From contig NC_133971.1 in the NCBI RefSeq assembly GCF_031877795.1, positions 12,812,325-12,876,324 on the forward strand: 64,000 bases of DNA, in the 5' to 3' direction. Source of the DNA: Strix aluco (lineage: Eukaryota > Chordata > Aves > Strigiformes > Strigidae). A program made the position numbers and the translations under genes. The notes beneath the pieces were generated by a model, which made no database searches, was not told the DNA's origin, and worked only from the letters and a program-made list of their open reading frames with translations. This document shows, piece after piece, positions 24,153 to 37,622 of the stretch. Position 1 is the stretch's first letter, and the number at the start of each line of letters is the position of its first letter.

Positions 24153-27100
24153 CCTTTCTCTTTGCAAAGCCACATGCTTGTCTTCTCTTGCTGCAGTTAA
24201 ATATAGCAGCCTGACTTCACCTGACTTCTGTGACTCCTCTGTACCTTCCCCTCTGCCTCTTTGATAAGAGTCTTTTACATCTGGCTACAAAGGTAGAAAA
24301 CCTTTGTTTTTGTCATCCATCTTAAAAAAAAAAAAAAAAAGGTTAAAAAAATCCCAGGACACTGCTGGGGAAAGCAATTACTCTTTGGTAATCAAAAAGC
24401 ATTCTCATATCCCACCTCACCATCTGTCAGACTTTCTCCTTTAGCTATATCACCTTTCTAGCTCCTGGCCAGGGGCTGATTCTTAAGGACAAGACAACGA
24501 TACCACACACTACTGAAAAGGCCAAGTAAGAACTGCTGGACATTTACCCTTTCCCTGCCTCCTTGGCATACAGCCTCAGCTGGCTTCTCTTTTATGGGAG
24601 GATCCAGGCTTGCTGCCAGTATGGGAGCAAGACAAGTTGGTGATACACATATCAGGGTACAAACATATTCAGCTTACCTTTAAGAGTCAAGAAATCAGAC
24701 ACACTTTTGCATGTCAGTATGTGCCATTCTCCAAATTGTTTAGTGCAAGCTAATGGCAAAGGCCTCGCACATAGCAGCTGCTGTCAAGGCAGACACAAAA
24801 TCGTTCTATAAATTTTGTTTGTAAACCAGACAGGAGCTTTTGTATTACTTACAGTCCCAACTTCTCATTGAGACTAGTTCACACTGGTCAGAGTAGCACC
24901 AAAATGCATAAGGATCGGCCAGTTTCCTTCTAATTAAGGCATTTCAAGATGTAAGGAGTTCACAGCTAGTCATGATTCCTAGAAGGACCACCCTGGCTTA
25001 TGAGGACCAGCCCAGGTTAGGTACAGTCCAGCTGCAAACACTGAGATAAAGGTCCCTTTTTATGGGATCATCTACAATCCTTCATCATCCATCCAAAATA
25101 AAGGACCTTTACAGCCCTGCTAATGGATTTGGACAGTGGGAGATGACTCAGAAAGGACATAGCATATAAACAAGGACCACACATCTGAGAAATAAAAGAT
25201 GACCCTTTAACACCAAATGTACTACAGAAGTACAATAAACCAGTCAGAGCCAAAAGCCCTTTTTCCTTTTTAACTAGGAATCTTAAATCCAGATAATGGG
25301 CCGTCTGCCCAGGAGCTCAGTGAAACCTGTCCATTATCAAAGTCTCCAGAGTGATATAAGCAAGGCATTCCGCCTTTAGGGAGAGGACAACTTCTTTTGA
25401 ACAATAGAAAGCAACAAAAAAAAAGGAGACATAACTTTGTGTCCTTTAGTGCTTCTGCAGGTTACTACGACAAGCAGCTACTCACTCCTACCACTGGCAG
25501 GTACCAGTCCAGTGACTTCACCCAGTCTCTCCTGGACTAACATAATGCACGCAGTAGGTGCCTTCTCAGGTAGCCTGACTGGGTTTCCAAGAACCAACAC
25601 TGGTAGGAAAACTCACCATCTCAGCTGCTCAAAGGAGCATGAATCTAAAAACAGGAGGGTGAGACAGCTCTCCCAAAGACAAATGCTTGCATTTGACCCT
25701 CTGCTCCCAATCCTGAGTAGTTCTTGCATTCCCCACAATCTCTGTAGAAGCAGCACACTTTCTAGACGTAACATTTAGCACAGATTTTCTCCCTCAGAAA
25801 GACATCATCAACCACACCCCAGCTGGCACCGGCTCATTGGAATGGTCTGCAGGATGACTCCAAAGAAAACATGGAAGAAGTCTGCCTTGCTGATTTTACT
25901 ACTGTGCCACAAAAGAGCCTTCCTGCATGCACATGCAGTTGTTGGGAAAGTTTGTTAAAATGTATAGGTCAGCAGTTCCCATGGTGGTGGCCCTGTCCTA
26001 TATTTTGTCCCTACCTTAATGCCCAGCGGATGATGATCACTGTGAAGTTCAATTCCATTTCTCAAAACAGTATCTCCCCTGTCTGGGCTACATCAGGATC
26101 CTTGGACTCCCCACTGAACCTCCCCAAACACCCCATGACAGATGCCTGGCAAATCTAGCGGGAGTCTGAGTGCTCACAGAACAAGTAATGCCTGCTGCCA
26201 GACAGCCTTAAAGGAGGGACCTGTGAGTCTCTCTAGTACCTGGTGGGCAGTAACCCATACCAAATGCACCTAATTGGAAGAGAACACATCCTACCACCAC
26301 CACAGAGTAATCTTAACACCCAGATCACCAGCCTGGCTAAGAGGCAGCAGAGAATCTCACCATCATCCATGCTGGAGGAAGCATGAGGATGGAGGCATGG
26401 ATGTTCACTTTGAACTGCTTTTCCTCTCCTTCCCAGAAGGTGACAAGGGATTTTTCTCACCCCACAAGGACAGTGTTTTTCAGAGTCATAGGGCAAGTAG
26501 TGACATTCTTCCTCCAGTCCTCCCGATGCCATTTCAAGTCTAGGATAAGGGCAATAAGATGTTACTATTCCCTACCTTGTTGAGACTGTTCTTCAGCAGT
26601 TTATTTTAGATTTTCTTTCCAACACAGTGATCTCTAATCCCAGCTGAGCCTTACGGGCAGTGGTCTACATGCCTTCCTGAGACTGTATACTTGCTCTGTA
26701 TGGGGCCATGCTGTGCCTCTCTTTTCTTCTCACCAAGCAGTAAGTGCATAAATACAACAGGATGGGCACTTCAGTACCATATTAACCAAAGAAGAGGCCT
26801 CTGCATTCTGTCTGTGCCACTGACTTTGAAGAGGTGTGTTATGAAGTGCTGCCAACACAACATGTGAGTGTACAGGTGCAACCAACAACATGTGGAGTAC
26901 ACGGTGAATACGGGGAGTTCTCCAGTGAAGACTGCACAAACTGCATGTGGGTAGACTCAGTAAGAACAGCCTGATTGCCAAGGCTTCGTGCTTGCTCCAT
27001 CCAAGCACACAGGTGCTCTCACTGTGTCCTAAAGGTGGGACAGGATAAACAGACAGGAAGATTAAAGCTATGAGAGGTCATGTCAGTAGCCTCACAGGAT

Positions 27101-27521
27101 AGCTCACCCATGGTCAGACTTAGGTCTCTCTTGAGGAAGAGTATAGGGAATTTAGGATGTCAGTCCAAAGAGGAATACGAGTACAGAACATCGCAATAGA
27201 GGCTAGAAAAGCAAACACTGAAAGAGTGCAGAATATGTGTAGATGCTAAGCACTTGTGAAAGGGGATATGTTACTGAAAGTGTCTGAAAATCAAATAATT
27301 TTGTTTCATCTGCAAGTGACATTACTATTCATCATTTGATAGATCTCAGAAGGAAAGAGCAAGTATAACCAAACCTTTTATGATTCATGCTTTTACCTAT
27401 AGTTCATTTTCATATGCCTAAATCAGATCAGATCATTTAGACTGATTTTGCATTTCCCGGTCTCCTGTGCCACTCAGCCAATTCTCATTGCATTCCCCCT
27501 CCCAGACCAAGTAACATGCTA

Positions 27522-27541
27522 ACACACACACACACACACAA
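27522..27541. repeat. (CA)n microsatellite with A/C-rich flank
   Basis: Ten uninterrupted AC/CA dinucleotide units are followed, after a 20-base gap, by an A/C-only stretch to about 27615 (AAAACAACCACAAAAAACC and similar). It is a typical slippage-prone locus with no evidence of a functional role. Confidence 0.92.
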
Positions 27542-28061
27542 AGCACCAGTGCCATTGCAAAACTAAAAAAAAACAACCACAAAAAACCAAAACCAAACAA
27601 AACACACAACACACCAACTTTAGAGCATGCAGTGAGAGCTTTTAAAATTGCAAACAATGTGATTGTCTTTTTGTTTGTATAGTGATAGGAACAATAGGAT
27701 TTTTGACTAAGCCCTACAGTTCTGGGCAATTAGTAGGGAGAGATTTTAAAACAGCAACAATATTCACTTGGAAAGGAAATGCATATTTAGAATTACTGAA
27801 ATAGCTACAGGTGAAATTTTATAGAGCCCCATTTAATTGCATGAGGATAAATTGCCTTTATGCATGCTATTTTGCAAAACATATGTGCAGTGAAACATAA
27901 AAATCTGGAAAAAAGCAGAATCCGCAGGATAAGCAAGGGAGGAGACCAGAAATTCATATTTCCCAGAGAAGGAAATTAATAAAGAGATACGGGACAAAAT
28001 CAAAACAATGAAACATGTAAATAAAGGCAGTGCCCAAATGGAAAAACAACAGAGAAAGGTT

Positions 28062-28079
28062 AAAAAAAAAAAAAAAAAA
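28062..28079. repeat. Poly(A) run, A18
   Basis: This is an uninterrupted run of 18 A residues on the + strand, immediately to the left of the putative ancient reverse-transcriptase remnant. Its position on the 5' side of that remnant means it is not that element's own tail. Confidence 0.9.
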
Positions 28080-28480
28080 GCATGCTATCAAAACAAGAAG
28101 AAAAGATATAGGAGGAGTACTAGAGGATCAAAGAAGAATGCTAGTGATAGATGGTTATTATGATGTAGGTCTAAATTACTTTGATAACATCCTAGGGACT
28201 GAGGCATGTTTTCCTAGGCTTGGGGGAGTGAATTGTTGAAAGGCTTTACTCTCATCATAAAACAGATAAGGTGGCAATTAGAACTACTGAAAGCCAACAA
28301 AGCACTAGACCCAGAAGACTTAAGTCCCCGATAGAAGAAAGGGGAACTGGAAATCTTATAGAAAAGATTTATGACAGCTTACAGAGAACAGGGTATTACT
28401 AAAGGGCTGGAGAAAAAATTGAAGCAGTTACCACATTTAATAGATGAAAGAAGCAGCCAGGGAACAAATGTGTTCAACTG
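28080..28480 (+). mobile_element. Ancient CR1/L2-like non-LTR retrotransposon RT remnant
   Basis: A plus-strand frame at 28275-28328 reads QLELLKANKALDPEDLSP. This matches the N-terminal reverse-transcriptase motif of the CR1/L2 group (pattern LL-x-N-K-x-P-G-P-D-G-L/I-x-P) at the expected spacing. Downstream residues such as ILxKRF(M)TAYREQG, with an internal stop, resemble the following helix and the 'G-x-P-x-x-W-K' region. Several stops interrupt it and no 3' end is visible, so it is an old truncated relic. Limits are approximate. The weakest point is that only about 50 residues align and no library search could be run. Confidence 0.55.
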
Positions 28481-31400
28481 TAGGCACAGATATAGGAAAT
28501 ACTCACTAGGAAAGATAAAAAAAATCATATAAGGCTGAGATGAGATATGGAAATAATAAGGAGAAAGGGAGAACAGGGAACACACATTTGCAAAACTCAT
28601 TTGGGTATCTGTTTGCCTTCAGTATTGATCACCTAACACTAGGTAAGTGCATAGGTAGTAATGGCCATTTATCTGGGTTTGAGGCAAGAAAGTAATGTGC
28701 AGCCAGAGGCGGTCTCCCCCAGATCTGTGTTCATGGTTGTTAGTCAAAGAGAGCAGTTCTTCCTGATAAAGGATCCTGCACAGGCAGCTGCATCAATCAG
28801 TTGAGCATAAACGTGTTCATTCCAGTGGCAGGCTCCAGCCTCACAGAAGTTAAATTGAATAACCTGGCAGACACATGTGACCACTTAAGAGCAATTACAA
28901 AAGTGCCACAAGGCATGAAGATGTGTAAATAATTCCTACAGAGCAGCAGCAGAACACCACTTAAAGAGGTATGAGTCACAACTCATCGCTGAAGGGACAC
29001 TTTCAGAAGTGACCTTAATAAGTAAGCGCTTCTATAAGTGCAGACACCACAATTTGAAATTAATTGCATGGTCAAGACAAGATATAAGGGGAAAACATTA
29101 GAGAGCCTAATTTGATTTAAGGTCAAAACACAAAAAGCAGTAAGCGGATGCTTGTAATCCCTTCCTTTTCTTCCTCAAACACTCTGCCAAATTCATCCCT
29201 CTAAATTATGCTGTTAATTTACTCTGGACATTAATTTGCACTTTTAATTTGTACTTTAAAAGAATTACAAAGAATTACAAGCTTCAGAAAAAGCAAAATC
29301 TGTAGGATCAGAAGGTCAAAATTGCCTACTTACACTTCTCTGTGCACTTAGATTCTTGAGGACAAAATTAGATCTGTCAAATATAAAAATACTCCAAACA
29401 TTAATTTTCTTGCCATAATGTGATTTGGCACATGGAGCTGAGAGTCAGGTAGTCAGTTAGCACACTAACTCCTTTAAAGGTCTTCTCACATACCACTTGA
29501 GTGGTACCACATCACAAGTCGATAAAAGTACTATACAATCAATACACTAAGGATATTTTTCAAAACAAGAAGTATAAATATTTCCAACAAAATGAAGCTT
29601 ATAAAAGCATAACCACAGTTACAGGAGGAGGCAGACCCACAAGACAGCCTTTATACTTAAATAAAGGTACAATCTTCAAAGGCCTTCACCTTTCTTATCA
29701 GCAAGCCTGTGCACACTCTTGTCCAGAGTTTGTCACACATTTATCTTTTCTAAGGGGGCAGAGAGTTTCTCAGGGAAGTGCTGTTAAAAGACTGGCGCAC
29801 TTCATCAGTGTGAAACAATTTAAAGAAATACTACTATTTTAAGTTTCAGTGAGATGTTTAGTTCATTAAGTGGGTCTTCTAGCTGTCCTAATCACCATGT
29901 CTACCTCCTATGGCCAACATTTCTGATCATCAGAAAACTAAAATAAGCTTGCAACATATACATCATCCCCAGAGTAACAACAGGGATGAGAAAGGACTGG
30001 ATTCACTCAGGAAAAGAAAATCCAAAACCAAAGAAAGATGCAGCTCAAAGTGTTCATATGTGCCAGTGCCAGTGAATTAGAACCTGGTACCACACTGGAG
30101 TCAGACACCATGTTTTGTCTTCTAGAAAGTGCGTAAAGTATTTGTGTACTAAATCCACATACTAAGATCACAGCAAGAGATTTCATAATGTCGCACACAA
30201 AATCATTGGAACTACACTTACCCAAAAGAATTATTGAAATATAGGATAGCAAAAGCAGCACTGGAAAAAGGATTAAGTGTACTGAATTGGGAAACTTGGG
30301 ACACATGGATAAGAGGAATGCTGGAAGTTCAAAAGAACTAATTTTTAAATGTAAAGACTATGAGAAGAGAAAAAAAATAGCCATATTAGCATCTCCAATA
30401 TTTTATAAGGACAGGTCTTTGTAGCTCCATTCTGAATAGTCGCTATCTGTCATTTAATATCTGTGTATTCACAGCTACACTGTTGACCTTATTAGAAGTT
30501 AAGAATCTGAGGACTGGCTCTGCACTTTTTATTCATAACAGTTTCTCACTACCTTTCAAAGCATCGATTGGACAAAGAAATTGACAGAGCTGGCATTAAA
30601 AGTAATATACAACAATCATGAGCACACTTGCTGGTTACATACAATAAGATAAAAAAAATAAAAGCTCTGATGTTTTTGACTCAACACTGTATAGTTAGCT
30701 ACTAACTCAACTTCTGACACACCTTCTTTGCACAGATAATTTTTCTTTGTTCTTTTGTTTTTACCTGATATTTTGACTTTTCATTTTACCAGGTCATACT
30801 GTATCATCTTGGACAGCCTCAGGGACCTCTGAGCAATTAATTGCACAGAATACAAAGGTTGAAAAAGCAACTGCAGGTGCAAACTCTGATCCCATTTGGT
30901 GCACTGTAATCATCCATTGCTTAAGGCTTCAAAAACTCCAAAGCTGACCCTATGCTTTATAAATCATGGTACTTCTACAGAACTATCCCCTTCAGCTATT
31001 AAATGAATTGTTTTGTATAAATATGCATCAAATCTTATTGTTCCTTTTCAAACTTCCAAACAGCATAGCTTACCCCAGAGGAGAGAGAGGCTGAGAGAGA
31101 CTTGGAAGACCATAACAAACAAAAAAGAAACAAAAAACCCAGCTACTATATTCTGTCTAGTCAAAAACTATACAAAACAAAGCTTATCCTCAGGATTTAT
31201 CCCTTTTAAAACAGTTTTTGACATTATTTGAATGCAACATAAGTTTCACAAGAATGTTACAGTAAAACAGATTTTTTTTTCTCATTCATAATCTCATTTA
31301 ATTATCACAAGCACAGGAAAATGTTAAAGGCCGACCTTTAGGCAAAGAAACAGAAGTATTTTATGGCTACAATCAGGGCAGGGGAAGACAATATATTAGG

Positions 31401-34400
31401 GTCATAAGGAAGCTTGCATCCATTTAGATGCCCATCAAAAGCTAGTTCCTGAACCCCCCCAATTATGTCTGTCAGTAACTAGTTAGCAAAGTTACTAAGA
31501 AACTACACTTAGGTTTATGCATACCTAAATGTATACCACTTTAGATGCGTTAGGCAGAGGAGGGGCTAAGTTACTCCTTATTCTCAGAATAGAGATGTTG
31601 AATCTTTCTCCCTTGTGGGTATATGCACACAGATTGCATATATGTCCAAACAAGACACAAAGGAAGTATCATCATTATATCCTATCCTGTGGTTAAAACT
31701 GTCATCCAGGATGTAGGAGACCAGGGTTCGGTGTCCTTATCTGCCTTGGGGATTAGAACCCATACCTCATCAATGGTTTTTTTTCTTTTTTTTCCCCAAA
31801 CAGCAAGATATAGGATACCTTAAGCAAGCGGTGAAGACATATGTCACTGAAGGGAGATATCCCATTACACTGACACAACATCCTCTTGTGCATCTACACA
31901 CTCTTGGAAATTCCACCCATAGCATTTGTTTACATGGCATTTTGCAGGCAGGCACATGAAAATTCCACCCAAACTGAGCCAGCAGGACAAGTGCCAGCTC
32001 TGAATGAAAAGCCATACTGTTGTATTTAGCACATCATTGAGCCTCAAATGATAAACTCCTCTCAGCAGTAAGAACCTTCAAATCCTGGAATTTCTTAACT
32101 TTTCACTGTTTAACTATATTAAAAAAAAAATATGCCTGCTTGCAATATAGTAAGTAGTAAGATTAGGAATTTTCCTCTGTAGCACTTCCCTAAGACTTGA
32201 GCTAATAGTAGTAATAAAAGATTGGCTTTCATTTTGTAGTCCTATCTGTAGGGGGAAAAGACACACACCTTGCCAATTTGTTTTACAGCTTTTTGTAAGA
32301 CAGTAATGCAATCTGAGATCTGGGAGGAGCAGTTCTGCAGGCAAGCAGGCCATAGTTAATATGCCAGTCAAAATTATCTAGATGTTTCTGAGAAAAAGAT
32401 TAGAAAAAATGCAATGCTTTAAAAAAAAAAAGTTATCTTAATGAAAATATTTATCATCTTTCCCTGTTCCCTTGTTAAGAACAAGATCTATTGAAACCAC
32501 TGCTAAAATACCCAGGAATCACAACCTACCATTGCTGCCAATTACTTGCTTACTTCAAAGGATTTACTTTGATAGACCAGAGATTTCTGTCCATATAGAA
32601 CCAAAAAAGCATCTTAAATAAAGTAGTATGATATTTGAAATCAAGCACTCAAAAGTAACAAAGAAATAAAACTAACCTGCTTATTCAACATTAATTCAGC
32701 TACCTGTTTACATATGCTTAGATCAGATCTAACAGGTAACGGAGCTAAAAGGACACCAGTCATTTACAAAGACACTTGCTGGCAATATTCACTGCAAAAT
32801 TATTACCATCTAGAAAGTTACTTACAACCATCCTGTCTAGTTTCAGTTAAGTAGCAGCAATTGTTTGTGAATGCTTTTGGAATTTTCAGTTTGCCTACAC
32901 GAAAAATAGGTTTCGGTGCATAAAGCAATTATATGTGCACTTAGACTCAAATCCTTAACCACCAGTCTGACATTCCCCTCACAACAGGTTAACAGTTTGT
33001 ATATATTTCAGCAGCAGGGTAGTCATTAAATCTTTCTGCTTACTTTTGGGAGTCTGAGCCTTGCCCAAGGGTCCTTCTAGTTTAAGGCAGTTAGGGATTG
33101 TGAACAATCCCCCAGCAGAAGTGTGAAGCCTAACATTAAATTCTGAATGTGCTGCATTAGTGACAGAGGAGGCTGAATCTGAACAAAACCTCGGGAGAAG
33201 TTCAGTATTACATGTATCATATTCTATCAAAGACAGATTTTGCAAGAGGATTGAATTTTAGTCCTGATATGAAATATGAAAGTCCTCACCAGATGAAAGG
33301 AAAAAATCCTTCAGGGGGTCATCCAAGTTAACCTTGAACTATGGAGTTAATACTGAGTTAATACTGAGGTTGGGTAAATAGCTATTTACTTACTTGTCTA
33401 ACATTTTCTTGTGTAAATGTTGATTCCAGTCTAAGAGACCAAACACCACTGCATTCCTTTCCTGTGAACGTGGCAATTCCTAAAACTGGGGGAAGTACAG
33501 TATTTCAGCAGGGAGAGCCTGAACCTCAGGACACTCCCTATGAGTCTTCAACACTCCCTCACTCCCCTCATCTGTCCACGATGTTATGTTGCATACTTTA
33601 ATGATCACAAAACAATTTTTCTGGAATGACCTCTGCCCCATTCTGTGTGTTACAGACTTGGAGGGTGAATCAATGCTGCACATGCAGTAGAAAAGGCTGT
33701 CTTCTGCAAGTACTCAGTTTGGCCAAAAAACTGGAAGAAAAATTTGAATGAAGCCAGAACTGCAGAAAGAAGAGTCTGGTTTCATAGTCAAGGCTAATAA
33801 GCAATAACCTGGAGCATTTTTCTCTGGGCCTGTCCCTGCATAACACTTTTCTTTTAAGTTTAGTTAATGCTATACAATGCCAAGTACATGGAGGTGGGGG
33901 GGGGGAAAGTAGAAAAGAAATCATACCAAGGCTTCTGAAGCTGGACACTCAAAGTGGGTTATGGCATTGAATTGCAAGATGTAAATCTAATCTACTAACT
34001 TGTGAAATCTGGGGCCTTTTAACTTCCTAAAAGTGTTCTGAAAATACTAGTCATAGCTGACTAATATTTGAGAATGCTTAGATACCACTGTGGCAACTTC
34101 CAAATAAGAAACCATCACGAAGCTAATAAATCTGTTTACTTAGCATAATTTTAAGAAAACACAGTAAATATTGTCAAATTTAGACATTGAATTGCTGGTT
34201 ATTTCATCAGTAGCTATGGTACACAGAAAGTCACACAGCAAATGAAGGTAGCATAATATATTTGGCCCTAAATGCAAAACTACTACTCATTGCAATCAGA
34301 ATCTGTTTAAAAATGTTGAGTTTTGTTAACAACAATCCAGAATTCTGAACAGTTTTATTGTTGCCACAGTCACCCTGGTTAGGCATGATTAAATTTCAAA

Positions 34401-36659
34401 AATAGAAAAGCAACAGCAGACCTGGGAGGAGGGTCCTATTTTTTTATACCATCATTAAAAACCAAAGTGTTAGAGGAAGATGAGAAAGAGCCCACTTTCT
34501 TTTTTTCTGCGCAAAGCTTCTGAAACTCTAAAGTATCTAAAACAATCTTTTTCTTAAACACAGAAAACTACATTTACATTTTTACATCTTGTTCTAGAAC
34601 TTCATTAATGAAGTTGCTCACACTAAGGAAATACTACTTAGAGGACTGTTTCTTTTCTAAAGATTCACAGAAAGAGTCTTTAAAACTTTCTGAAATGTAA
34701 AACTTTTTAGAAAAGTAATGTTGAATAGAAGGAGCTCAGCAGTTTGCAGTAAAGACTGTTTCTCAGGACAGAAAGTATATTCCTTCTTTGCAGCCTGTAA
34801 AATACAGAGGAGTCTATTATAAAAATTGACAAGTAATTACAAGGTCAGAAAAAAATCTTTTTTTTTCTTTTTGGTTTGTTATAAACTGACTTCAGCTGAT
34901 ACTGGTTTGACCACAGGACTTCAGGCTAGATATATTCCAAAATCATTGCAAAATACTAAACAATCAACTTGTGATTTTTCTCCTTTTCACAGACAAATTG
35001 TGGTTTTCCTGCATGGATTAATCTTACAATGAATTGGTTTATTCTACTGCAATGTTATGCTTACTTGACATTTCATACCTTTCTGGCTTTGTTTTTTGGA
35101 CTAGCTCTGGGAGAAAGAAGTTTTCCTCTCTAACACTGAACTCCAGGCTGCCCATAATTCAGAAAGCTCTCCCTAAAAATTGAGATAAAGTGTGTCTTGT
35201 TTGGTTTTGTTTTGATACCTGCTAGTGGTAATGCTTAAGATTCTGAGAAGCTTCTTACTGAGTCTAGACTGAAGTACATCCTAATTACTATAATCGTATC
35301 AGCCAGTAAAAAAATCAAGCCCCCATACCCATGGTCAAGAGGAACAATTTGATACATATACAGTACATTAATTAATTTTTCTGGGTGAATATCATTGTTA
35401 CTGCTTAGATTAAGAGAAAAAAGTTCTTTTAGACTGCACATAATGGCAAACTTGCTCCAAGGTTTATGAGATTATTTACTATTTAGGATGTTTCTTCATT
35501 GCTCAGAAGTTATTATCACATACTCAGAAGCCTTTGAGAATATGCTGGAATATGACATTTAGCATGATAGCATTTAAATTACATATATCCATATTTCATA
35601 TTTGAAAGTATTTCATATGTCATCTTTTGAAGATCTGAGATTAGATTTTACTTTCTAGACAAATGACAATGCACAACAACTATTTTTTTATTTCCAGAAA
35701 AATCCATTACAAATTCCATGTTACACATAAATCTGCTTTTAAAAGGCAAATCTATTGTGTTTGTACAGATAAACTATAAACAGATCTTTAATGTTGTTTC
35801 ATGCCAGGGAAAGAAGACATTTTAACCATAGCATGCAAATATTTTGCAGGTGCTGAGAATGAAGTATAATGGAATAGTTTAACTGCTGGAAAGTTCCCAT
35901 TAAAAGTTCAAGCAAATTAATATTAAGAAAAATAACATTCTCTCACATTTAAGATTTTATATAATCTTTTCAGGTTTTTTTGTCCAAATATGGTGTCAGG
36001 AGAAGATTCCTACCATTACACAAAAATATATTCTCATCTTATTCAAATCTCTTTCCGTTTACTGTGTAACAGTTACAGTCAGGAATTCAAGAATGTAACT
36101 TGTGAGGCATATTTTGATGGACATATCCTGAGGCTGCAATTCCATAAATGATTAACAGAAAGGAAACAAATGCCTCATTGTCATCAATTGGCTGAGGTAA
36201 TTGCCATCATGGCTGTCAAAGAAAGCTGCAGAAGTTACTAAAAGGAAGAAGAAATGAGCATCCCTCTGGGCATCAAGTTTACGGTGCTAAGTTGTTTCAC
36301 TGCAATATATAGAATAATTCAAAGTCAGATAATTCATCACAGCATGAACAACTGTATAGACGAACTGCACACTAAAAGGATATTAACACTTTCCATAAAG
36401 TATTATCTAATCCATTATTTTTTCCTGAAGAAAACTGTTGAGAAGGGTCTGTCATTAGCTAGCAGGTGATCACATACATGTTATTTTGTGACCATTGAAA
36501 ACAGAAATGAAATTGAATTTTTAATGTCTTCACCAGAATATTGTCCTGGTTATTGGTACTGATCCCTTAAAACAAATGTTGATAAATCAAATGAAACATC
36601 AAAAGAAAAACAGCCTGAAAGGAGTTCACTTTGTCAGGTAAGATTAGAAGAGTTACAGA
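28481..36659. other. Intergenic DNA, fourth segment
   Basis: AT-rich sequence without a recognisable gene on either strand. Small structures seen are an exact 10-bp tandem duplication at 29261-29280, an 11-bp tandem duplication at 33344-33365, and a G10 run at 33896-33905. The largest open frame is 113 codons at 29501-29842 on +. It has no identifiable domain and is probably chance. Confidence 0.6.
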
Positions 36660-36687
36660 TTGCAACCTCTCTTCCCACACCTCTTGA

Positions 36688-37113
36688 GTGGAGGGACCAC
36701 AGGACAGGGACTGGGGGAGCCAAGTCCTTCCCACTGTAAGAGAAAATCAGGTTTGTGACCAGCTGAAGAATCCAAGCATACATACATCTATGGGACCTGA
36801 TGAGATACATCCCAGACTCCTGAGGGAATTGGCTGATGCAGTTGCCAAGCCACTCTCTGTGATAATAGAAAAGTCATGGCAGTCAGGTGAAGTCCCCGGT
36901 GACTGGAAAAAGGGAAACATTGCACCCATTTTTAAACAAGGTAGAAAGAAAGTACTGACCTGTCAGCCTCACCTCTGTGCCTGGGAAGACCATGGAACAG
37001 ATCCTCCTAGAAGCTGTGCTGAGGCACATGGAGGACAGGGAGGTGATTTGAGACAGCCAGCATGGCTTCACCAAGGGCAAGTCCTGCCTGACCAAACTAC
37101 TGGCCTTCTGTGA
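36688..37113 (+). pseudogene. CR1 reverse-transcriptase remnant, fingers region
   Basis: The open frame holds the MGPDEIHPRLLREL and GEVPGDWKKGNIAPIFKQGRKK motifs that open the CR1 reverse transcriptase. After about codon 90 the frame leaves the conserved protein: the expected [13 protein letters not shown] is replaced by an out-of-frame reading of the same DNA, showing a frameshift near 36945-36965. There is no functional start codon, so no product is expected. Confidence 0.9.
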
Positions 37114-37253
37114 TGGAGTGACTACATCAGTGGACAAGGGAAGAGATACAGATGTCATCTATCTGGCCTTCTGTAAGGCCTCACATGGGCCACCACAACA
37201 TCCTTCTCTCTAAATTGGAGAGACATGGATTTGATGGGTGGACTGTTTGATGG

Positions 37254-37622
37254 ATGAGGAACTGGCTGAATGGTCACATCCAGAGGATAGAGGTCAACAG
37301 CTCAACGTCCAGGTGGAGATCAGTGATGAGTGGTGTTCCTCAGGGGTACGTATTGGGACCAGCACTGTTTAATATATTCATCAATAACTTCATCAAGTGC
37401 ACCCTCAGCAAATTTGGAGATGACACCAAGCTGAGTGGTGTGGTTGACATGCACGAGGGTCAGGATGCCATCCCGAGGGACCTAGACAAGTTTGAGAAGT
37501 GGGCCCATGTGAACCTCAGGAGGTTCAACAAGGCCAAGTGCAAGGTCCTGCACCTGGGTTGGGGCAACAAGGCAACAATCAATACAGGCTGGGGGATGAA
37601 GGGATTGAGAGCAGCCCTGTGA
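37254..37622 (+). pseudogene. CR1 reverse-transcriptase remnant, palm region with altered motif C
   Basis: The stretch carries [40 protein letters not shown] and [20 protein letters not shown]. It then continues through [20 protein letters not shown]. Compared with the copy at 23115-23441, the segment between NIFI and CTLSKF is several residues shorter, and the catalytic FADD is FGDD. The two aspartates remain. It is flanked by frameshifts and is not expected to be expressed. Confidence 0.9.

Larger units (their letters stand above)
24153..28079. other. Intergenic DNA, third segment
   Basis: No gene was recognised. A run of 17 A residues sits at 24324-24340. The part from about 25.4 to 27.0 kb is somewhat richer in G and C than its surroundings and has several frames of 89-113 codons (for example 25437-25778 and 25871-26158 on +, 26233-26532 on -). 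None has a recognisable domain, and frames on both strands are open over the same bases, which argues for chance. A (CA)10 microsatellite and an A/C-rich tract lie at 27522-27615. Confidence 0.55.

Noticed and set aside
25437..26543. Cluster of plus and minus frames of 89-113 codons as a possible gene
   Set aside because: Frames overlap on both strands, none has a known motif, and no consistent splice structure could be read.
27522..27620. CA repeat and A/C-rich tract as a regular spaced array (CRISPR-like)
   Set aside because: It is a simple dinucleotide microsatellite with low-complexity flank, with no repeat-spacer structure, in a vertebrate genome.
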